A stretch of DNA of 64,000 nucleotides from JANQEU01 sp965228045 (GTDB lineage Bacteria > Bacteroidota > Bacteroidia > Cytophagales > Cyclobacteriaceae): NCBI GenBank assembly GCA_965228045.1, contig OZ245789.1, positions 930,001 to 994,000 on the forward strand, in the 5' to 3' direction. Below, one piece after another: positions 59,507 through 64,000 of this stretch. The notes below the pieces were generated by a model. It was not told where the DNA came from, made no database searches, and saw only the letters and a list, made by a program, of their open reading frames with translations. The stretch's first letter is position 1. Every line of letters begins with the position of its first letter. Made by a program: the position numbers and the translations under genes.

Positions 59507-61546
59507 TCAGTAGCTCCCGAGGTATTTTCTGGTTACCCATTCTATGGTAAACATTCCGGTCAGGATCATGAGAATGTACCATAGATTGACAAGTGGAATA
59601 TACATTCGGGAGCTATGTATTATATTCTTCAACTCCAGGGCTTCAATTTCATTTTGTAAAGTTTCAAGTTGAGAAATAGAGGTATAAGTACCACCCGACC
59701 TTTCTGAAATATCTGCTAATAATTTATGATCTGCCACAAGCGACAGTTGTTCAAGATCTATATTACTAACAAGGAACTCACCAATCACACGATGGTTGGT
59801 ATTGTTGATCCGCGTAGATGCTTCATAATCATAGATCCCTTCTTTCATGGAGCCAGCGAAGACAGTGGAATTAGTCCTGTTTGCCACGAACTCATAGCTG
59901 GTGACATCTCCATTCTCATCGGAAATATTCAGGTAAATTGTGTTGCCACCGATTCTCTCATACACATCGTTGTAACTCTCGGTATTGAATCTGACCGGTT
60001 CGCCGACAGGGTAGTTTTCGTTGGTCGGTTCGAAAATAAATTTCCGTCTGTCATTGCGAACACTCAGGTATTGAATGGTCTTCAGAATGAGGTTATCGAA
60101 ACCTTCCGAATTACCATTGATGGCATATTCCTGTAAGGGCCACTTCCAGAAACCTGTCCCAAAAAGCGTTGAAAACCTCCTGTTTCCATCGTCGAAAAAA
60201 CTCATCAGAGGTTTGTCGGTAACCACATTCCCTATCCTTTGATACAGTAAAATCTCAGTTGGTCCCTGAACTTCATATTCTCCAAATGGCACTTCAATGG
60301 TCGGGTAATAGGATATACCTTCTGTCGACTCAAGGTCAAATTTTGAAAATGATTGGTTCAAAGCCGGTCTCACCTGGTCCCTTCGTACGTTTCCTAATTC
60401 TATCCTGGTGCTCAGGTTATTGGCGATGGCGCCAATATTGACACGCTCTCCGATTATGTACCAATAGGAAGGATCTCCTTTCACTTCCGGGATGTTCAGT
60501 CCCGGTGTGTATGCCTGATGGACGATCACCACGTCATATTCTTCGTCTTCATTCAGCTCGTTGATTCCGGGAATGTAAACCGACGTGGAATAGTTTTCAC
60601 TTTTTTCCAGTGCTTGTCGCAATGCCCGGATATCCGGATGCGGAGATGGACCGAAAACTAAAATATTTTCCTGTCCTTCAATTACTTCGATGTAAAAGGT
60701 GCTTCTGTTATTCGCCTGAGTCGCTTCACCTTCCATTGGAGCTATTCGTACTTCATACCTGGCCAGTCCGGGATTTTCGGCTTCGCCGGTGAATTGCAAA
60801 CTCATGTTTTCCTGTACCACTATATTTCGGGTTTCTATCTCTCTGCCATTTTGAAGTAACTGAATTGTTACATTGCTTCCACTAAGACCACGACTGCTGA
60901 GAAGTACCTCAATAGGGAATTTATTGCCCTGGTAGGCCACTTTATTGGCGTTAACCTGTAAGATGGCTATGTCCTTAATCACGGAGGTGTCGCCTACTCC
61001 CAAGGTGAATACCGGGTAAACCGTGTTTCTGAAACGCGGTGAGCTGCCCCGATTGTAGATGCCATCAGAAATCAATACCACACCACCGAGATTCTGTCCC
61101 TCAAAGTTATTTTCAATGTCTATGAGCTGAGAATTTATGTCTGTCGATAAGCCATCAAACCTGATTTCATTCACTGACTTTCTCCCCTCCAACCCAAATA
61201 TTTCGTAGTTGAACCCTTTACCTTCGATGGTCGAGGCAATGGCGGATAAAGCGTCAATGATTTCCGAAGAGTCGGTATTTAGAACCATGGAGGAGGAATT
61301 ATCTACTGCTATCGCAATAGAAGGTCGCTCCGTGGTGTTCTCCACCTGATTGATAAGAGGGTTTAGGATCAGCAGGAAAACGAAAAACAAACCCAGGAAC
61401 CTGGTGGTACCTAATAGAAAACTTGTCGTTTGGGACCAGGGAAGATTTGGCTTTTGGTAAGTAAGAAAAGCTATACCTCCTGATACAATTACCGCCAGGG
61501 CAATCCACCAACCGGACAATTCAAAAATCAGCAGGGAATTATTCAT
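59507..61546 (-). CDS. VWA-domain membrane protein
   Basis: A 679-residue membrane protein with two N-terminal helices (about 11-29 and 42-63) and one C-terminal helix (LVNLWYILMILTGMFTIEWV). After the N-terminal pair comes a von Willebrand A domain with a metal-binding MIDAS start AVDNSSSM (Asp82, Ser84, Ser86) and ISDGIYNRG. Ig-like strands and a Rossmann-like part (ILVFGPSPHPDIRALRQAL, YDVVIVHQAY) follow, resembling the large VWA proteins next to BatA/MoxR-type genes. No MoxR ATPase is seen adjacent. The role may be in envelope integrity; not known. Confidence 0.75.
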   Translation of the reverse strand: MNNSLLIFELSGWWIALAVIVSGGIAFLTYQKPNLPWSQTTSFLLGTTRFLGLFFVFLLILNPLINQVENTTERPSIAIAVDNSSSMVLNTDSSEIIDALSAIASTIEGKGFNYEIFGLEGRKSVNEIRFDGLSTDINSQLIDIENNFEGQNLGGVVLISDGIYNRGSSPRFRNTVYPVFTLGVGDTSVIKDIAILQVNANKVAYQGNKFPIEVLLSSRGLSGSNVTIQLLQNGREIETRNIVVQENMSLQFTGEAENPGLARYEVRIAPMEGEATQANNRSTFYIEVIEGQENILVFGPSPHPDIRALRQALEKSENYSTSVYIPGINELNEDEEYDVVIVHQAYTPGLNIPEVKGDPSYWYIIGERVNIGAIANNLSTRIELGNVRRDQVRPALNQSFSKFDLESTEGISYYPTIEVPFGEYEVQGPTEILLYQRIGNVVTDKPLMSFFDDGNRRFSTLFGTGFWKWPLQEYAINGNSEGFDNLILKTIQYLSVRNDRRKFIFEPTNENYPVGEPVRFNTESYNDVYERIGGNTIYLNISDENGDVTSYEFVANRTNSTVFAGSMKEGIYDYEASTRINNTNHRVIGEFLVSNIDLEQLSLVADHKLLADISERSGGTYTSISQLETLQNEIEALELKNIIHSSRMYIPLVNLWYILMILTGMFTIEWVTRKYLGSY

Positions 61547-61588
61547 ACTTTGTTTGCCTTAACTTAAACGAAATCGAAATGATTCGTT

Positions 61589-62335
61589 TTAAGTTAACAT
61601 ACCACCGTCGACCTGCAGAACCTGACCGGTGATATATGAGGATAAATCGCTTCCTAAAAACACGCAAGCATTAGCCACGTCTTCAGGCGCACCACCCCTT
61701 TTAAGTGGAATCGCATCTCTCCAGCCCTGAACAGTTTTTTCATCCAGTACTTCGGTCATCTCTGTTTCAATAAACCCCGGAGCGATAGCATTACACCTTA
61801 CACCCCTCGATCCTAATTCCAGTGCTATGGATTTGGAGAATCCAATTATTCCCGCTTTCGAAGCAGCATAATTGGCCTGGCCGGGATTTCCTTTGACTCC
61901 TACCACAGAAGACATATTGATGATCGATCCGCTTTTTTGCTTCATGAAATTTCTGGAAGCCGCCTTCACCGTATTAAAGCAGGATTTCAGGTTGATGTTC
62001 ATGATTTCATCCCAGTGATCCTCAGACATTCTTAAAAGTAAATTATCTCGGGTGATTCCGGCATTGTTGATAAGGATGTCAATGCTACCAAATTCCTCGA
62101 CTACATCATTGATTAACTTTTCTGCTGCCTTAAAGTCAGAAGCATCCGATCTGTATCCTTTGGCTTTTATCCCAAAACCGGATAATTCCTTTTCTAAGGC
62201 TTCTCCTTTTTCCACACTCGACAGGTAAGTAAATGCAATATTAGCTCCATGCTGAGCATATATAACTGCTATCGCCTTTCCAATTCCTTTAGACGCTCCT
62301 GTTATTAAGGCGTTTTTTCCTTCTAGTAATTTCAT
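61589..62335 (-). CDS. fabG: 3-oxoacyl-ACP reductase
   Basis: A 248-residue NADPH-dependent short-chain dehydrogenase of fatty acid elongation. Cofactor loop TGASKGIG (12-19), NNAG motif (90-93), catalytic Ser142 or Ser143 in MSSVVGV, and Tyr156/Lys160 in YAASK. The C-terminal VDGGM is the usual FabG end. RCNAIAPGFIETEMT and PEDVANACVFLGSDLSSYITGQVLQV complete the family pattern. Length is exactly typical. It is a single gene, divergent from the membrane protein at 62372. Other fab genes are not adjacent, so a dedicated role in another pathway cannot be excluded. Confidence 0.93.
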   Translation of the reverse strand: MKLLEGKNALITGASKGIGKAIAVIYAQHGANIAFTYLSSVEKGEALEKELSGFGIKAKGYRSDASDFKAAEKLINDVVEEFGSIDILINNAGITRDNLLLRMSEDHWDEIMNINLKSCFNTVKAASRNFMKQKSGSIINMSSVVGVKGNPGQANYAASKAGIIGFSKSIALELGSRGVRCNAIAPGFIETEMTEVLDEKTVQGWRDAIPLKRGGAPEDVANACVFLGSDLSSYITGQVLQVDGGMLT

Positions 62336-62371
62336 ACATTACGGGTCAAATTCCAGTGGGCAATTTATAAA

Positions 62372-63577
62372 ATGAACAGTAAAGTAACAGATAGAATATT
62401 TGGTGTGAGGGACCATTATATTTTCCTGATTGCGCTCATACTGAATATTACTTTTATTGTCATTGCCAATTATTGTGGTGTAGGTCTTACCTATGATTCT
62501 AATCTCTACCTGGAAATTGCTTCGCAGCTAAATAGCAAAGGAGTTCTCGAAGTAGATGGATTTTTGATCAAGCCGCCAATATACCCCATGATCCTTTCCG
62601 TGATAGGGTATAAAGGTGTCATATGGTTGAATATCATTTGCCTTATTGGTTCCTTATGGATGTACTTTAAAATGTCAGGATTCATATCAGAAGAAATTCT
62701 TAAGGTCATTTACATCCTATTAATATCGTTTTCCACATCACTCATTATGGTGCATGGCTTTGTATGGACTGAGCCGGTCTTTATACTATCTCTAAGTGGT
62801 ATTTTTTACGTTTGGATGAAGGCCAGAACACCCACCAGGTGGAACCTAATCGTGATTTGTGGATTATGGTTATTACTTCCTTTTATTCGATATGTCGGGG
62901 TTTTGATATTGATTCCTGCATTTTTAATTGCATTATGGAAGTCAAATTATTTACTGAGGGGAGCATTATTCATAATCGGTACAATTGTCACTGCATGTAT
63001 TGGAATTTGGGTGGTTCTCTTCTCAAGTGGTTTTGAAGCAAGATTAAGCGAATGGATAACTCCGTTTCAGCGACTTGATTTCAGTCACTACATCGATAAT
63101 TCTTTGTCTTATTTGAAGGCGTTGGGCATATGGGTCGTGCCACTCAGTTTAAATGATTCCATTGTATATGTCGGTGGTTCGTTCTTATTGATTTTGCTGT
63201 TGTTGCTGATACGGGATCAGAAGGTATTGAAATCTAAAGTAGGAATAACGCTTGTGATATTCCTTACCTATTATTTCATTCTTCATACTTTTTTCTTCGT
63301 GGAGTATTATTCTGCCGAAAGATACCTGACGCCATTTTACCCCATTTTGATATTCGTCTTATTAGCGGTAATTGATCAAAAATTTGTTTCCTGGGCCAAG
63401 TGGAAGAAGAATGTGGTGATGATTATACTGGGATTAGAAGTTTTGTATGGTGTCTCCAGAACTTTAAAAAATGTGATCTTTTGGAATGAGGTCCGATGTG
63501 AAGACAATTATTCGCTAAACCTGCCCGCTAGTGAGACTCCATTGATATATTTGCCACTCGCAGAAATTCAATACTAA
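62372..63577 (+). CDS. Membrane glycosyltransferase-like protein (GT-C type)
   Basis: A 401-residue membrane protein with about nine to ten helices. The first periplasmic loop has GLTYDSNLYLEIASQL, with Asp and Tyr at the place where GT-C enzymes (ArnT/PMT/RgtB-like) hold their catalytic acid, followed by LIKPPIYPMILSVIG. The rest is hydrophobic with short loops, including LPFIRYVGVLILIPAFLIALWKS and FFVEYYSAERYLTPFYPILIF. This would transfer a sugar from a polyprenyl-phosphate donor. The family is suggested by the loop and length rather than firm motifs. It ends 2 nt before the dihydrolipoyl dehydrogenase start. Confidence 0.65.
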   Translation: MNSKVTDRIFGVRDHYIFLIALILNITFIVIANYCGVGLTYDSNLYLEIASQLNSKGVLEVDGFLIKPPIYPMILSVIGYKGVIWLNIICLIGSLWMYFKMSGFISEEILKVIYILLISFSTSLIMVHGFVWTEPVFILSLSGIFYVWMKARTPTRWNLIVICGLWLLLPFIRYVGVLILIPAFLIALWKSNYLLRGALFIIGTIVTACIGIWVVLFSSGFEARLSEWITPFQRLDFSHYIDNSLSYLKALGIWVVPLSLNDSIVYVGGSFLLILLLLLIRDQKVLKSKVGITLVIFLTYYFILHTFFFVEYYSAERYLTPFYPILIFVLLAVIDQKFVSWAKWKKNVVMIILGLEVLYGVSRTLKNVIFWNEVRCEDNYSLNLPASETPLIYLPLAEIQY

Positions 63578-63579
63578 TA

Positions 63580-64000
63580 TGTCTCAATACGATCTAATAG
63601 TTATAGGAAGTGGACCTGGTGGTTATGTGGCAGCTATACGTGCCTCGCAGCTTGGAATGAAAGTGGGTGTGGTGGAAAGAGCTGAACTTGGTGGAATTTG
63701 CCTGAACTGGGGATGTATTCCTACAAAAGCGCTTCTCAAAAGTGCGCAGGTTTTCGAATACATTTCTCATGCGGAGGATTATGGTGTTTCAGTGAAAGGA
63801 GCAACTGCTGATTTTTCCGGTATGGTGAAACGTAGCAGGGATGTGGCGAATGGAATGAGTAAAGGAATCCAGTTTTTATTCAAAAAAAATAAGATCGATC
63901 ATCTTGAGGGATTTGGTAAGCTGGTCAGGGGAAAGCAGGTTGAGGTAACGGATGACAAAGGAAAGAAGACTACTTACGCTGCTAAAAATGTAATAGTGGC
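63580..64000 (+). CDS. lpdA: Dihydrolipoyl dehydrogenase, 5' part (runs off the window)
   Basis: The first 140 codons of a flavoprotein disulfide reductase. The FAD-binding loop GSGPGGYVAA is at residues 10-19. The redox-active disulfide GGICLNWGCIPTKALL has Cys41 and Cys46. Together with the following FEYISHAEDYGVSV it fits the E3 component of 2-oxoacid dehydrogenase complexes, where CLNxGCIPxK is the signature. The NAD and dimerisation domains lie outside the window. The partner E1/E2 genes are not seen upstream. Confidence 0.9.

Overview
The window looks like a chromosomal segment of a Bacteroidota bacterium, most likely a gliding, marine-type Cytophagales relative. The evidence is: TAnnTTTG-type -7 promoter elements and weak Shine-Dalgarno signals; a secreted protein with a C-terminal T9SS-like sorting region (52.0-53.2 kb); a PorT-like barrel; a ComA-type phosphosulfolactate synthase; and Bacteroidota-type RHS proteins carrying a DUF6443-like region. 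Genus cannot be assigned from the sequence alone.

Region 1 (0-7.0 kb) is a compact operon, most joints overlapping by 1-4 nt, for a type II secretion/type IV pilus-like machine: pseudopilin, short prepilin peptidase, GspE/PilB ATPase, secretin, GspL/PilN-like and GspM/PilO-like inner-membrane proteins, an Ig/FnIII-like lipoprotein and a GspC/PilP-like protein. No GspF is visible; it may lie upstream of the window.

Region 2 (7.0-28.2 kb) is an accessory island of surface or secreted proteins. It holds seven fibre-like proteins: six end in a common helical C-terminal module, one in an S74 endosialidase-chaperone domain. There are also two RHS/YD-repeat proteins. The 2230-residue RHS protein ends in a variable domain with a His...SerHisGlyCys signature resembling L,D-transpeptidase or DUF5675-like folds. 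It is followed 4 nt later by a small lipoprotein, a candidate toxin/immunity pair. A conserved palindrome-like element recurs 93-116 nt before four start codons here. Between 19.2 and 28.2 kb lies a REP/RAYT system: one intact Y1 transposase, one relic of its 3' end, and about eight copies or half-copies of a roughly 105-bp double-hairpin repeat. The repeat supplies the last codons of the RAYT and cuts off at least two fibre-like genes. Two duplicated toxin-antitoxin loci sit between the repeats, and both toxin genes are damaged.

Region 3 (28.2-41.5 kb) has mixed housekeeping and accessory genes: two DUF-type secreted proteins, membrane proteins, a frameshifted SRPBCC lipoprotein, a TolB/TPR membrane protein, an NTF2-like protein, an orphan PhnD-like binding lipoprotein, a GH78 alpha-L-rhamnosidase, an FMN-dependent alpha-hydroxyacid oxidase, tRNA-Arg(CCT), a PorT-like barrel and HflX.

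Region 4 (41.5-64 kb) contains a polysaccharide export segment (GT4, Wza, Wzc tyrosine kinase), a TPR protein, ComA, a DUF368 polyprenyl-phosphate carrier, AroE, UvrB, a T9SS-type cargo protein, a thioesterase, MltG, a WbqC-like protein and ClpC. It ends with a small winged-helix regulon with matching palindromic operators, a VWA membrane protein, FabG, a GT-C type membrane protein, and the start of dihydrolipoyl dehydrogenase running off the window end.
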